This document shows, piece by piece, positions 26,818 through 36,186 of a stretch of 64,000 bases of DNA. Within the stretch, counting starts at the first letter, position 1. Each line of letters begins with the position of its first letter. The stretch lies in NCBI RefSeq assembly GCF_033971325.1, contig NZ_CP117180.1, positions 1,546,472 to 1,610,471 on the forward strand, given 5' to 3'. This stretch comes from Hydrogenobacter sp. T-2 (lineage in GTDB: Bacteria > Aquificota > Aquificia > Aquificales > Aquificaceae). Both the position numbers and the translations under genes were made by a program. The notes beneath the pieces were generated by a model, which saw only the letters and a program-made list of their open reading frames with translations, was not told the origin of the DNA and did not search any database.

Positions 26818-27730
26818 GAATACACTTCGTATAGGCACACGAAAGAGCAAGTTAGCTCTTTGGCAGACAAACTATGTGAAGGAGAGGCTTGAGAGCAGGG
26901 GATACAGCGTAGAGCTTGTGCTTATTACTACCACCGGCGATAAAATCCTTGACGCTCCTTTGGCAAAAATAGGAGGCAAAGGACTTTTTGTAAAAGAGAT
27001 AGAGGAGGCACTTCTGAGAGGAGATATAGACCTTGCGGTTCATTCTTTAAAGGATGTGCCAATGGTTCTGCCAGAGGGTCTCACTCTTGGAGCTATAACA
27101 GAGAGGGAAGAGCCTTTTGATGTGCTCATATCAAGGGATGGGAGAAGACTTCAAGAGCTTCCAGAGGGTGCAAAGGTAGGCACTTCCTCTCTGAGGAGAC
27201 AGGTTCAGATAAAGAGAAAAAGACCAGACTTGAGGGTGGAGACCCTTCGCGGAAATGTGGATACAAGGCTCAGAAAACTGGAGGAAGGACTTTATGACGC
27301 CATAGTGCTTGCTTACGCAGGTGTTAAGAGAATGGGATTTGAGGAAAGGGTAAGCCAAGTATTGGAAGACTTTATCCCTGCGGTGGGTCAAGGAAGTCTC
27401 GCCATAGAGATAAGGCAAGAAGACCAGAGGGTGTATGAGGCTATAGCCTCTCTTGACCATAGAGAAAGTCGTATTAGGGCGGAGTGTGAAAGGGCTTTTC
27501 TGAGAGAGCTTCAAGGTGGTTGCCAAGTGCCTATAGGTGCCTATGCATGGATTGAGAGCGAGAAATTAAAGCTAAAAGCCTTTATTTCTGACCTTGAAGG
27601 AAAAAGGTTTTTAGAAGGAGTGGAAGAAGGAGACCTACATCAGGCGGAACAGATAGGCAAAAAACTTGCCAGAAGGCTCTTAGAAGGGGGTGGCAAAGAG
27701 ATACTTGAGGAAATATACCATCAAAGCTGA
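26810..27730 (+). CDS. hemC: Hydroxymethylbilane synthase (porphobilinogen deaminase)
   Basis: Joins four porphobilinogens into hydroxymethylbilane. 306 residues from ATG 26810, which gives the canonical start [14 protein letters not shown]; an upstream start inside the nuclease gene is not needed. Motifs: [48 protein letters not shown], and the dipyrromethane-cofactor Cys in [13 protein letters not shown]. Converges on the unknown gene at 27721 with a 10-base overlap. Confidence 0.97.
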   Translation: MSKNTLRIGTRKSKLALWQTNYVKERLESRGYSVELVLITTTGDKILDAPLAKIGGKGLFVKEIEEALLRGDIDLAVHSLKDVPMVLPEGLTLGAITEREEPFDVLISRDGRRLQELPEGAKVGTSSLRRQVQIKRKRPDLRVETLRGNVDTRLRKLEEGLYDAIVLAYAGVKRMGFEERVSQVLEDFIPAVGQGSLAIEIRQEDQRVYEAIASLDHRESRIRAECERAFLRELQGGCQVPIGAYAWIESEKLKLKAFISDLEGKRFLEGVEEGDLHQAEQIGKKLARRLLEGGGKEILEEIYHQS

Positions 27731-28050
27731 CCTTCAAGCTCCTTTTTGTAGACCTTCCACCTTGCGGGGCTAAGACTTGAAGAACATCCAAGAGAAGATA
27801 GGTCATAGACCTTTATAGCTTGAGGGTTGTCTGGAGTGCTTACAAAGAAGAAGGTTGTGCCTGCGGGTATGCTTCTGGTTTCCTCTTTCCATTTTTTTAC
27901 CATAGCGGTCAATTCAAGGAGCTTTTCCCTTGCTTTTTGCGCGTCAAGCTCTTCTTTTTTTCCATTTTCCTCGTAAACCCATTGCCCTTCTTCTATCCCT
28001 TCTACTATTTCATAAATTCTGTCCTCTGAGGGTATGCCGTAGAATCTCAA
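27721..28050 (-). CDS. Hypothetical protein in the hemB operon
   Basis: 109 residues, not recognised. Start is TTG at 28050, supported by GAGGAGG upstream and a TTGA four-base overlap with the Uma2 gene. It has a charged helical N-terminal half ([19 protein letters not shown]) and a C-terminal half with strand-like segments ([21 protein letters not shown]). No signal peptide or membrane segment. Last gene of the unit hemB-Uma2-this gene. Confidence 0.72.
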   Translation of the reverse strand: MRFYGIPSEDRIYEIVEGIEEGQWVYEENGKKEELDAQKAREKLLELTAMVKKWKEETRSIPAGTTFFFVSTPDNPQAIKVYDLSSLGCSSSLSPARWKVYKKELEGQL

Positions 28051-28562
28051 AGCAAGACCTCCTCAAAGTTTATTTCCACCTTGCAATCGTTAAAGTTAAA
28101 TACACCATCAAACTTTTCTCTGTATCTTCCATCAAATAGTTCAAAGACTTTCACATATTTCTCATCAGGATAAACAAGCACAAAATATTTCACCTTTTCT
28201 CTTTCACACAGTTCAAACTTAAGCCCTTCATCCATATGCCTACTGGAGGGTGAAACTATCTCAATAACCATCTGTGGCGGACTTTCTACCCTTTCTGGAA
28301 TTTCTCCACATAAAACCATCAAGTCCGGTCTTATTACTGTATCATAGGATATATACCAGTCAAGTTCTCCCGCTACTTTGCAGTCTTCGCAATCCTTTAA
28401 AGTGCTGTATAGTAGGTGTCCGAGTTTTATGAGTGTAATTTGATTAATAGGTCTTGGCAAAGCTATAGCATAAGGTATACCTTCTACCAGCTCCCAGTCT
28501 CCCTGCCAGTGTTTCCAGTCCTCCACTGTGTATCTTACTGGATACCTTTCAACCAAGCCCAT
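28047..28562 (-). CDS. Uma2-family (PD-(D/E)XK fold) protein
   Basis: 171 residues from ATG 28562, which overlaps the hemB stop by one base (TGATG); a TTG one codon earlier is also possible. Uma2 core: WELVEGIPYA, the strand-turn IRPDLMV, PPQMVIEIVSPSSRHMDEGLKFELCEREKVKYFVLV. These hold the Asp and Glu of the nuclease-like site (PD ... EIVSPS). Family members are abundant in cyanobacteria and some thermophiles and have no settled function. Clearly diverged from the three Uma2 genes at 54-56 kb. Confidence 0.85.
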   Translation of the reverse strand: MGLVERYPVRYTVEDWKHWQGDWELVEGIPYAIALPRPINQITLIKLGHLLYSTLKDCEDCKVAGELDWYISYDTVIRPDLMVLCGEIPERVESPPQMVIEIVSPSSRHMDEGLKFELCEREKVKYFVLVYPDEKYVKVFELFDGRYREKFDGVFNFNDCKVEINFEEVLL

Positions 28563-29545
28563 CAAACTTCCCCACTGTTTATGAGCCTTGCCACATCCTT
28601 TGCAAAGTAGGTGATTATCATGTCCGCACCAGCACGCTTTATGGAAAGTAGAGTTTCTATCATAACCCTCTTCTCATCTATCCAGCCAAGTTTGCCACCT
28701 GCTTTTATCATGGCATATTCACCACTTACATTGTAAGCACACACTGGCAGGAGAGTGTGTTCTTTTACTTTTGCTATTATATCAAGGTAAGCTAAAGCTG
28801 GTTTTACCATTACAATGTCTGCTCCCTCTTGCACATCCAAAAGTATCTCTTTAATGGCTTCTCTTGAGTTTGCTGGGTCCATCTGGTAGCTTCTTCTATC
28901 TCCAAAAGCTGGTGCGGATTCAGCTATTTCCCTAAAGGGTCCATAAAAGGCAGAAGCATACTTGGCGGAATATGCCATTATGGGAATGTTTTCAAATCCA
29001 GAGGAATCTAAGGCTTCTCTTATAGCCCTTACCATACCATCCATCATTCCAGAGGGTGCGAGCATGTCCGCACCATTTTTGGCATGCGATATGGCTTGCT
29101 TCTTAAGGTTTTCAAGGGTCAGGTCGTTATGAACATCTCCATCACACAGCACTCCACAATGTCCATGCGTTGTATACTCACAAAAGCATACATCCGTTAT
29201 AAGATACATATCTGGCACTTCCTTCTTTATGAGTCTTAGAGCCCTTTGTATAATGCCTTCATCACTCCAAGTGTCCGAGCCCACTTCATCCTTGTGCTCT
29301 GGTATGCCAAAGAGTATTATGGCAGGTATGCCAAGGTCTCTTACCTCTTTTACTGCATCCACTACCTTGTCAAGGCTATAGCGGTATACTCCAGGCATGC
29401 TTGGGACTTCTTCCACGATATTCTGTCCGTATCTCACAAAGATGGGGTATATAAGGTCGTCAAGGCTCAGCTTGGTCTCTCTCACAAGCCTACGGATATT
29501 TTCCTTCCTTCTTAATCTCCTTGGTCTTAGCTTTGGAAACTCCAT
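28562..29545 (-). CDS. hemB: Delta-aminolevulinic acid dehydratase (porphobilinogen synthase)
   Basis: Condenses two 5-aminolevulinates into porphobilinogen. 327 residues from the ATG at 29545 ([13 protein letters not shown]); reading further upstream would run through tRNA-Gly. Motifs: [28 protein letters not shown] with metal-binding cysteines, [23 protein letters not shown] with the Schiff-base Lys, and [13 protein letters not shown] with the second. The substrate product feeds hemC, whose gene lies 800 bases away on the other strand. Confidence 0.97.
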   Translation of the reverse strand: MEFPKLRPRRLRRKENIRRLVRETKLSLDDLIYPIFVRYGQNIVEEVPSMPGVYRYSLDKVVDAVKEVRDLGIPAIILFGIPEHKDEVGSDTWSDEGIIQRALRLIKKEVPDMYLITDVCFCEYTTHGHCGVLCDGDVHNDLTLENLKKQAISHAKNGADMLAPSGMMDGMVRAIREALDSSGFENIPIMAYSAKYASAFYGPFREIAESAPAFGDRRSYQMDPANSREAIKEILLDVQEGADIVMVKPALAYLDIIAKVKEHTLLPVCAYNVSGEYAMIKAGGKLGWIDEKRVMIETLLSIKRAGADMIITYFAKDVARLINSGEV

Positions 29546-29566
29546 AGGAATATAATATATATCTAA
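29546..29566. promoter_or_regulatory. 21-base divergent promoter between hemB and tRNA-Gly
   Basis: Plus strand: TATAAT at 29551-29556, 10 bases before the tRNA. On the minus strand the same AT tract offers TATTAT six bases from the hemB ATG. The short AT tract therefore may serve both directions. -35 boxes not clear. Confidence 0.45.
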
Positions 29567-29638
29567 GCGGGCGTAGCTCAGGGGTAGAGCGTCTGCTTCC
29601 CAAGCAGAAGGTCGTGGGTTCAAATCCCATCGCCCGCT
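29567..29638 (+). tRNA. tRNA-Gly (anticodon CCC)
   Basis: 72-nt cloverleaf. Acceptor GCGGGCG/CGCCCGC, D arm GCTC/GAGC, anticodon arm TCTGC-TTCCCAA-GCAGA giving anticodon CCC, T arm GTGGG-TTCAAAT-CCCAT. Discriminator T, as usual for glycine; CCA is not encoded. Confidence 0.98.
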
Positions 29639-29662
29639 TGTGAAAGTATTATATTTTTATGC

Positions 29663-31315
29663 ATGAGGGTGGGAATAGTTCTCGGCACAAAGCCTATTAG
29701 TCCTCTTGAGTTTTGGGTTGGTGTGGAGGAAGGACAGGTAGTCCAGTTAGATGACGTGCTTTACACAGAAGGTCAGGTTGGAGAAAAGAGGGTTAAGTAT
29801 TATGGTATTGTGAACGAAGTTCAAAAATTCCTTGAGGGTGCGGAGTTTGTCTATGATGCTCATCTGGTAAGCAAGGGAGTTATACCCGTAAACATAGCTT
29901 ATGTGGCAAAGGTTAATGTGACAAGAATAGAGCCAGAGGTCTTTGCTCCACCTTCTCCAGGTGACCCGGTTTACAGGGCGATAGGTAAAGAGTTTGAAAG
30001 AGCCTTATACTACGACCAGATGAAGGAAAAAATTCCTGCGGGCGTAGACAGAAATGGAAACGTGGTCTATATAAACTACGACTTTATAAACGGTGTGGAA
30101 GGGGCTCATGTGAGCATATCCGGTATGTCCGGCATAGCGACGAAAACTTCCTACGCCCTCTTTCTCCTCTATTCAATTCTTGAGAAGGCAAGCGACAGAG
30201 ACAAGGTGCACGGGATAATCTTTAATGTTAAAGGTAAAGACCTCCTGTGGCTTGATAAGAAGAACAAAAGCTTTGACGCAGAAAGCAGAAAGGTCTATGA
30301 AGCTATGGGTCTCAGGGCAGAGCCCTTTAAGAATGTAAAGTTTTATGTGCCACCTTCTAACATCTATTCCGATACTCCCGACTGTGAAAGGTTGGACAAA
30401 GAATCCGTTATACCCTTCTATTGGAGTATCAGAGAGTTCGCAGAAGAGGGGCTTATAAAATTCATGTTTACCGAAGGCGAAGAGGGGGTTTCCAATATAC
30501 ACTATGTGATAGACAGAATTTCTAACAAGCTCTACCTCCTTGCACAAAATAGTCCAGAGGGTCGCCTTTTGGATGACTTTTCAAGAGACATAGAGAGCTT
30601 AGAAGACCTTGAGGTGCGACTTGAAGAAGCTATAAGAGACAAGGAGCAAAACAAAAGCTCAGAGCTCTACAGAAGTTGGTTTGGAGATGCCCAGATTCAA
30701 ACCGCCTACGCCTTTTTTAGAAGGTTCAGCAGGGCATGTATGCACATAAGTAGGCTAATAAGGGATAAATCAAGCCCACCCAAATGGGAAGGGAATCGCC
30801 TATCTGTTATAGACATAAGCAGTCTACATAGTATAGGGAAAATGTTTGTGGTTGGGTCGATACTTAAGAGGGTCTTCAGAGAGAAAGAGAACATAGGCAA
30901 ACCCTATCCTAAAGTTTTTGTTGTTCTTGACGAACTTAATAAGTATGCACCAAAGGAAGGTTGGAGTCCTATCAAGGATGTGGTGCTGGATATAGCGGAA
31001 AGAGGCAGAAGCCTCGGAGTAATACTCATAGGTGCTCAGCAAACTGCCAGTGAGGTGGAAAAGAGAGTGGTGGCAAATTCTGCTCTAAAAGTGTTGGGAA
31101 GGATGGACTCAAGCGAAGTGCTGGGTAAAGAATATGAGTATCTTACGGGGAACTTCCGCCAGAGGGCTATAATGTTAAAAAAGGGCACTATGATACTCTA
31201 CCAGCCTGATATACCGAACCCTATGGTGGTGAGATTTCCAAAGCCTGCCTGGGCAACAAGGTATTCCGAAGTGGAGGAGGAGGTCCATGTTCCTAAGGAT
31301 TTTGGTAATTTTTAG
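29663..31315 (+). CDS. HerA-like (DUF87) ATPase with non-canonical P-loop
   Basis: 550 residues. N-terminal HAS-barrel-like region (about 1-90), then a HerA/FtsK-type ATPase core. Walker B is clear (KVFVVLDELNKY, Asp423-Glu424), as is the sensor region VILIGAQQTAS. The P-loop segment reads SGMSGIATKTS at about 153-163, with Lys161 and Thr162 but Thr in place of the Gly before the Lys and one extra residue. HerA relatives move or unwind DNA with NurA in archaea; no nurA lies nearby. Overlaps the amidase gene by 29 bases. Function unknown. Confidence 0.82.
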   Translation: MRVGIVLGTKPISPLEFWVGVEEGQVVQLDDVLYTEGQVGEKRVKYYGIVNEVQKFLEGAEFVYDAHLVSKGVIPVNIAYVAKVNVTRIEPEVFAPPSPGDPVYRAIGKEFERALYYDQMKEKIPAGVDRNGNVVYINYDFINGVEGAHVSISGMSGIATKTSYALFLLYSILEKASDRDKVHGIIFNVKGKDLLWLDKKNKSFDAESRKVYEAMGLRAEPFKNVKFYVPPSNIYSDTPDCERLDKESVIPFYWSIREFAEEGLIKFMFTEGEEGVSNIHYVIDRISNKLYLLAQNSPEGRLLDDFSRDIESLEDLEVRLEEAIRDKEQNKSSELYRSWFGDAQIQTAYAFFRRFSRACMHISRLIRDKSSPPKWEGNRLSVIDISSLHSIGKMFVVGSILKRVFREKENIGKPYPKVFVVLDELNKYAPKEGWSPIKDVVLDIAERGRSLGVILIGAQQTASEVEKRVVANSALKVLGRMDSSEVLGKEYEYLTGNFRQRAIMLKKGTMILYQPDIPNPMVVRFPKPAWATRYSEVEEEVHVPKDFGNF

Positions 31316-32507
31316 TGTGTTTGTGAGCTTTGCCTTTTCTCAGAAGGCTGTTGTTAGGGTAGGAAAGTATCCAGAAAAGGAGCGTATAGTTCTTCAGTTG
31401 GACAAAAGCGTAGACTACAAAGTTTTTACCCTTGAAAACCCTAAAAGAGTTGTGGTGGATATTATGGAAGATGTGAATATAAACCTTCCTGCAAACCTGC
31501 AAGGCAGAGTTGGTAAGCATCCATGGGGGACGAGGGTGGTTTTTGAAAGAAAATTTCAAGACATAAAAGCCTTCTCTCTGCAAGAGCCATTCAGGATAGT
31601 TATAGATATATACACAGGCACATCCACAGAAAGGGCAATTGCAAGGGTGGAGCAAGGGGACGAACTTATAGAGATAGTAGACCCTGCCTTTGTAAGGATG
31701 TTGCGTCATACCAGCATGGTTACCTCTGGCGAAAGGGTGGTTAATGAGGTAAGAAAGGGGCAGGTGATAACCCAAAGAAGAGTTATAGTGATAGACCCAG
31801 GGCATGGGGGACACGACCCAGGGGCTATAGGTTTTATGCAGATAAAAGAAAAGGATGTGGTGCTTGCCATAGCAAAGAGACTTGCTGATTACCTTGAAAG
31901 AGATGGAAGGTTTAGAGTTATAATGACACGCAGGGATGATACCTTTGTGCCTCTTCAGGAAAGGGCAAACATAGCCTTAAGAAACAGGGCAGACCTCTTT
32001 ATAAGCATACATGCGGATGCACACCCTCAGAGACTGCCAGAGGCAAGAGGGACAACCATATTTGCCATATCCTCAGAAGCGGCACAGAGACGCCGTCAGC
32101 AGATAGTTAACAATCAAAACTACGCAAGCCTTGTTTTCGGAAGGGATGATATACCCACATCCGCAAGGGCAGTGCTGGCAGACCTTGCCATGGATGTGAC
32201 GCTTAACGAGAGTGTAGTCTTTGGAAATAGAATTGCCAAAGTGGTAAGAAGAGAGCTTGGCAGGGATGTGCATTTTAGAGGTATACAAAGGGCAGGCTTT
32301 GCTGTGCTTAAAACCCCCGGCATACCTTCTGTCCTTGTGGAGGTGGGATTTATGACAAACCCGCAGGAAGCTTTGATGATGTCTGACAAGGATTTTCAGG
32401 ATAGCTTCGCAAGGGCGTTGTATCTTGCAATTGTAGAATACTTCTTCCCTACCGCTCAGAAGGTCACTTCAGCCCAAGAAACTTATGCACCTGCGGGATT
32501 ACCTTAA
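31287..32507 (+). CDS. N-acetylmuramoyl-L-alanine amidase (AMIN + Amidase_3)
   Basis: Exported amidase that cuts peptide stems off murein, AmiC-like, acting in cell division. 406 residues: signal peptide 1-18 (ends FAFS), AMIN domain at about 20-120, and zinc amidase domain from about 165 (VIVIDPGHGGHDPGA with zinc His; SIHADAHP with second His; VEVGFMTN with the catalytic Glu). Shine-Dalgarno GGAGGAGGAGG lies inside the HerA-like gene. Its 3' end overlaps queE on the minus strand by 44 bases. Confidence 0.94.
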   Translation: MFLRILVIFSVFVSFAFSQKAVVRVGKYPEKERIVLQLDKSVDYKVFTLENPKRVVVDIMEDVNINLPANLQGRVGKHPWGTRVVFERKFQDIKAFSLQEPFRIVIDIYTGTSTERAIARVEQGDELIEIVDPAFVRMLRHTSMVTSGERVVNEVRKGQVITQRRVIVIDPGHGGHDPGAIGFMQIKEKDVVLAIAKRLADYLERDGRFRVIMTRRDDTFVPLQERANIALRNRADLFISIHADAHPQRLPEARGTTIFAISSEAAQRRRQQIVNNQNYASLVFGRDDIPTSARAVLADLAMDVTLNESVVFGNRIAKVVRRELGRDVHFRGIQRAGFAVLKTPGIPSVLVEVGFMTNPQEALMMSDKDFQDSFARALYLAIVEYFFPTAQKVTSAQETYAPAGLP

Positions 32508-33111
32508 CTTGATAACCCATCTCCAAAAGCCTTAACTGCATCTCAAGGGCTTTTTGTAGAAAGACCTTCTTATTACCCTCTGGCTGTAGCACTACCACCT
32601 CTCTTTGGAGAAAGTCAGAAAAATTAAGAAGCACGTCAAGGCTTAGCTCTTGGTCTACCACAAACTTTAGCTCCTTTGCATACCGTCTTATCTTTGGATG
32701 CACAAACCAGCCTGCAACAGCCTTTGGAGAGCAGGTTATATGAATTTGTGGAGCAAGCTCTTCCATGGCATCCTGCCACAGAGTGCAGTTTGTCTCTATC
32801 TGAAGGGACTTATCTCTTCTTATTAGCTCTTCCACGAGCAAAGGTAAGGACTCTTCTGTAAAGGGCTCTCCACCGGTTATGACTACATGCTTGTGTGGAT
32901 ACTTTTCAACTTCCCTTATGAGGTCCTTTAAATCTATAGAGGTTTCTCTAAAGGTTAAGGCAGATGGCTGGTCACACCATGGGCATCTAAGATTACAGCC
33001 CTGCAGTCTGATAAAAAGGCTTGGTGTTCCCACCAAAAGCCCTTCTCCTTGTATGCTTGGGTATATCTCATTAACACTTATTGAGGCTTTTCTAACTTCA
33101 CTTCGTAGCAT
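32464..33111 (-). CDS. queE: 7-carboxy-7-deazaguanine synthase
   Basis: Radical-SAM enzyme of queuosine/7-deazapurine synthesis. 215 residues. The Cys cluster motif CNLRCPWCD has CxxxCxxC spacing, following [10 protein letters not shown] and FIRLQG, which is the QueE signature; VITGGEPF is the SAM-binding GGE motif. Starts 34 bases inside infB. queC, queD and queF are not in the window. Confidence 0.94.
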   Translation of the reverse strand: MLRSEVRKASISVNEIYPSIQGEGLLVGTPSLFIRLQGCNLRCPWCDQPSALTFRETSIDLKDLIREVEKYPHKHVVITGGEPFTEESLPLLVEELIRRDKSLQIETNCTLWQDAMEELAPQIHITCSPKAVAGWFVHPKIRRYAKELKFVVDQELSLDVLLNFSDFLQREVVVLQPEGNKKVFLQKALEMQLRLLEMGYQVKVIPQVHKFLGLK

Positions 33112-35408
33112 TCTATGATATCACCTACCTTCACGTCATTGTAGTCCTTTAGCTTTATTCCACATTCAAAGCCCTTAGCCACTTCTTGCACATCTTCTTT
33201 GTATCTTTTTAGGCTCTCTATCTTGCCGTCAAAGACCACAACACCGTTTCTCACAAGCCTTGCCCTCGCATTTCTAAGTATCTTTCCATCAAGCACATAG
33301 CATCCAGCTACCGTGCCTGCACCCTTTATCTTAAAGGTAGCTCTCACCTCTGCAGTGCCATGAACCACCTCTCTTTCCACAGGCTTTAGCATACCTTTGA
33401 GAGCCTTTTTCACATCCTCTATAGCCTCGTATATGATTCCATACAGCCTTATATCTACCTTCTCCGCTTCCGCAGTTTCCCTTGCCTTTATGTCTGGACG
33501 AGTATTAAAGCCAATTATAACCGCACCACTTGCCTTAGCAAGCATAACATCGTTTTCTGTTATGCCACCCACATCCCCGTGTATTATTCTTACAGAGACC
33601 TCAGGTGTGGAAAGTTCAGAGAGAGACTTCTTCAGAGCTTCCAAAGAGCCAAGTGTATCCGTTTTTAGTATGAGCCTTAGCTCCTTTAGTTCTCCTTCTT
33701 GTATCTTTTTAAATACCTCCTCAAGCACAAAGCCCTTTGCTACCTTTTCCATCTGCTCCTTTTTGAGTTTTCTCTGCTCCGCTATCTGTTTGGCTTTTCT
33801 TTCATCCTCAACCACTTTAAGTTGGTCACCCGCCATGGGAAGCTCTTCAAAGCCCAACACCTCAACAGGCACAGAAGGTCCTGCTTCTTTAACCTTCCTG
33901 CCCTTATCATCAAACATAGCCCTAACACGCCCATAGGTAGTCCCTGCTACAAAGATATCACCAAGTTTAAGAGTTCCCTCTTGCACCAGAACCGTTGCCA
34001 CCACACCCCTCTGCTTGTCAAGTTTAGACTCTATTATTGTCCCCCTTGCTGGCTTGTTTGGATTGGCTTTTAGCTCAAGCAGGTCTGCCACCAAGAGTAT
34101 GTATTCAAGCAAGGTCTCCACATTCTGCCCCGTCTTGGCAGAAACATCCACAAACACCGTATCTCCACCCCATTCTTCTGGTATTAGTCCAAGTTCAGAA
34201 AGTTCTCTCCTTACCCTTTGAGGGTCAGCACCGGGCTTGTCTATTTTATTGACCGCTACGATTATAGGCACGTTAAAGGCTTTGGCGTGGTTTATGGCTT
34301 CTACAGTCTGTGGCATGACGCCATCGTCCGCAGCAACCACTAAAACCGCTATGTCTGTAACCTGAGCTCCCCTTGCCCTTAAGGAAGTAAAGGCTTCATG
34401 ACCCGGTGTGTCCAAGAAGGTTATCCTCCTTCCATCTGGCATCTCCACCACCGACGCACCAATATGCTGGGTTATTCCACCCTTTTCTCTCTCCGCAACC
34501 CTTGTCTTTCTTATAGTGTCTAAAAGTGTAGTCTTTCCATGGTCTACGTGCCCCATAACCACCACCACTGGAGGTCTTGGCTCTCCACCTTCTTCAAAAG
34601 CCTCTGCCTCCTCCTCTTCCTTTACTTCCTCCGACTTTATCTCCGCAAGAAATCCAAGAGCTTCCGCTACTTGAACTGCGATATCAGAAGGAACTGTCTG
34701 GTTTATCGTAGCTAATATCCCCCTCTTGAGAAGCTCCGCCATTATTTGGTTAGGAGGAGTCCTCAAAAGGTCTGCAAGCTCTCTTACTGTTATCACCTCA
34801 GGAATTTGAACTATCTTAATTTCCTCTTCCTTTTCTTCCTTCTTTTCCTTTTTCACTGGCTGTTGGAGTTTTTTAAGCATTTGCTCTTCACTTTTACTGA
34901 GTTTTTCCTTTGGTTGTGGTTTTTGAGGTTTTTCTTCTACCTTTTGCTCACGAGGCGGAGGCATAGGTGGTGGTGCAGGAACCCTTGCTGGGAAGGGTCT
35001 TCTTTCCTCTGTCCTTCTTGGTCTCTCCCTTTCCTCCGCCCTCTCTCGCTTTGGAGGCGGTGCTTCCCTTGCTGGCTGTCTTGCCCTTTCGTGGTGTCTC
35101 TTATCCCTTTGCCTTTGGTCTCTATGCCTTTTCTCTTCTCTTTTTGGCTCGGTTTTTTCTTCTTTTTGCTTTTCTTCCTTAGGTGGCTCAGAAACTACTA
35201 CGGTCTCCTCTTTTGCTGCTGCTTTGTTTCCATTTTCTACTGGCTTTTCTTTGGGAACAGAAAAATGGTCGTAAACTATCTGAAGCTCTTCCTCGTTAAG
35301 GTAAGCAAAATTTCCCTTATCTATACCCCATTCTTTGAGAACCTCTCTCACTTCTTTGACTGGAACACCAAGCTCCTTTGCCACATCTTGAACCCTTAAT
35401 TTTCCCAT
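33078..35408 (-). CDS. infB: Translation initiation factor IF-2
   Basis: GTPase placing fMet-tRNA on the 30S subunit. 776 residues: IF2-N domain at 1-50 ([24 protein letters not shown]), a charged Lys/Glu/Arg/Pro linker at about 55-210, a second IF2-N, then G domain with [24 protein letters not shown] and [10 protein letters not shown], and domains II-IV ending [12 protein letters not shown]. No Shine-Dalgarno; -10 TATAAT at 35417-35422, 8 bases before the ATG. Confidence 0.98.
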   Translation of the reverse strand: MGKLRVQDVAKELGVPVKEVREVLKEWGIDKGNFAYLNEEELQIVYDHFSVPKEKPVENGNKAAAKEETVVVSEPPKEEKQKEEKTEPKREEKRHRDQRQRDKRHHERARQPAREAPPPKRERAEERERPRRTEERRPFPARVPAPPPMPPPREQKVEEKPQKPQPKEKLSKSEEQMLKKLQQPVKKEKKEEKEEEIKIVQIPEVITVRELADLLRTPPNQIMAELLKRGILATINQTVPSDIAVQVAEALGFLAEIKSEEVKEEEEAEAFEEGGEPRPPVVVVMGHVDHGKTTLLDTIRKTRVAEREKGGITQHIGASVVEMPDGRRITFLDTPGHEAFTSLRARGAQVTDIAVLVVAADDGVMPQTVEAINHAKAFNVPIIVAVNKIDKPGADPQRVRRELSELGLIPEEWGGDTVFVDVSAKTGQNVETLLEYILLVADLLELKANPNKPARGTIIESKLDKQRGVVATVLVQEGTLKLGDIFVAGTTYGRVRAMFDDKGRKVKEAGPSVPVEVLGFEELPMAGDQLKVVEDERKAKQIAEQRKLKKEQMEKVAKGFVLEEVFKKIQEGELKELRLILKTDTLGSLEALKKSLSELSTPEVSVRIIHGDVGGITENDVMLAKASGAVIIGFNTRPDIKARETAEAEKVDIRLYGIIYEAIEDVKKALKGMLKPVEREVVHGTAEVRATFKIKGAGTVAGCYVLDGKILRNARARLVRNGVVVFDGKIESLKRYKEDVQEVAKGFECGIKLKDYNDVKVGDIIECYEVKLEKPQ

Positions 35409-35412
35409 AGTT

Positions 35413-35422
35413 TATAATTATA
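35413..35422. promoter_or_regulatory. Palindromic bidirectional -10 between infB and the glycosyltransferase
   Basis: The 22-base gap between two divergent ATGs holds TTATAATTATAA (35412-35423), a perfect palindrome. Minus strand TATAAT (35417-35422) ends 8 bases before the infB ATG, with AAGACA as a possible -35 16 bases upstream, inside the glycosyltransferase gene. Plus strand TATAAT (35413-35418) ends 12 bases before the glycosyltransferase ATG. One site can thus serve both genes, with leaderless or near-leaderless mRNAs. Confidence 0.6.
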
Positions 35423-35430
35423 AGCCTAAA

Positions 35431-36186
35431 ATGTTGTCTGTCTTAATCTGCACGAAAGACGAGGAGAAAAACATAGAAAGAGCCATAAAAAGCGTGCAGG
35501 GACTTGCGGATGAGGTTATTGTGGTAGACTCTGGCTCAACGGATAGAACTGTGGAAATTGCCAAAGAGCTGGGGGCAAAGGTTATTTTTAGAGAATGGAA
35601 AGGATACCCAGACCAACTAAATTACGGCATAGGTCTATGCTCCGGAGATTGGGTGTTTGTGCTGGATGCGGATGAGGAAGTTTCCAAAGAGCTAAGGGAA
35701 AGCATAGGACAGGCAATCAAAAACCCAAAGCATGATATTTATATGGTTAGCAGACGGACTTATTACTTGGGAGATTTTTTAAAACACGCATGGTATCCCG
35801 AGTGGAGGATTAGGCTTTTTCGTAAGGGAAAGGTAAGGTTTGAAGGATTACTCCACGAAAGGGCTGTATTTAGCAGTAGTGTAGGGAGGTTAAAGGGAGA
35901 CCTCTATCATTATTCATACAAAAGTCTGAAAGACCAGTATTTAAAAACGGTGCACTACGCATATACAATGGCGGAAATCATGAAAAGTGATGGCAAAAGG
36001 TTCAGGTTGTATAAGCTAATATTCAATCCTCTTTGGCATTTTATTAAGGTATACTTTGTCCAATTGGGTTTTCTTGATGGTCTAAGAGGCTTTATGGTTG
36101 CCCTTTCTGCCTTCTTTTACACCTTCCTTAAGTATAAGTTTCTCTACGAGCTTGAGTTAAAGGAGAAGTTTTCCAAGTTATGGTAA
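35431..36186 (+). CDS. Glycosyltransferase family 2, WaaE/KdtX-like (LPS core)
   Basis: 251 residues. GT-A fold with SVLICTKDEEKNIERAIKSV, VVDSGSTDRT, LDADEEVS as DxD metal site, and the family-typical FRKGKVRFEGLLHER. This subfamily includes the core-oligosaccharide beta-1,4-glucosyltransferase WaaE, so a role in lipopolysaccharide core is likely. A hydrophobic segment near 205-235 may sit at the membrane. Overlaps the next glycosyltransferase by 7 bases. Confidence 0.88.
   Translation: MLSVLICTKDEEKNIERAIKSVQGLADEVIVVDSGSTDRTVEIAKELGAKVIFREWKGYPDQLNYGIGLCSGDWVFVLDADEEVSKELRESIGQAIKNPKHDIYMVSRRTYYLGDFLKHAWYPEWRIRLFRKGKVRFEGLLHERAVFSSSVGRLKGDLYHYSYKSLKDQYLKTVHYAYTMAEIMKSDGKRFRLYKLIFNPLWHFIKVYFVQLGFLDGLRGFMVALSAFFYTFLKYKFLYELELKEKFSKLW

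Noticed and set aside
29546-29623. N-terminal extension of HemB through tRNA-Gly
   Set aside because: It would read the antisense of a clear tRNA; the ATG at 29545 gives the usual HemB N terminus.
33699-35399. Long plus-strand open frames antisense to infB
   Set aside because: They arise from the repetitive Lys/Glu/Pro-coding region of infB read backwards; no Shine-Dalgarno or family match.
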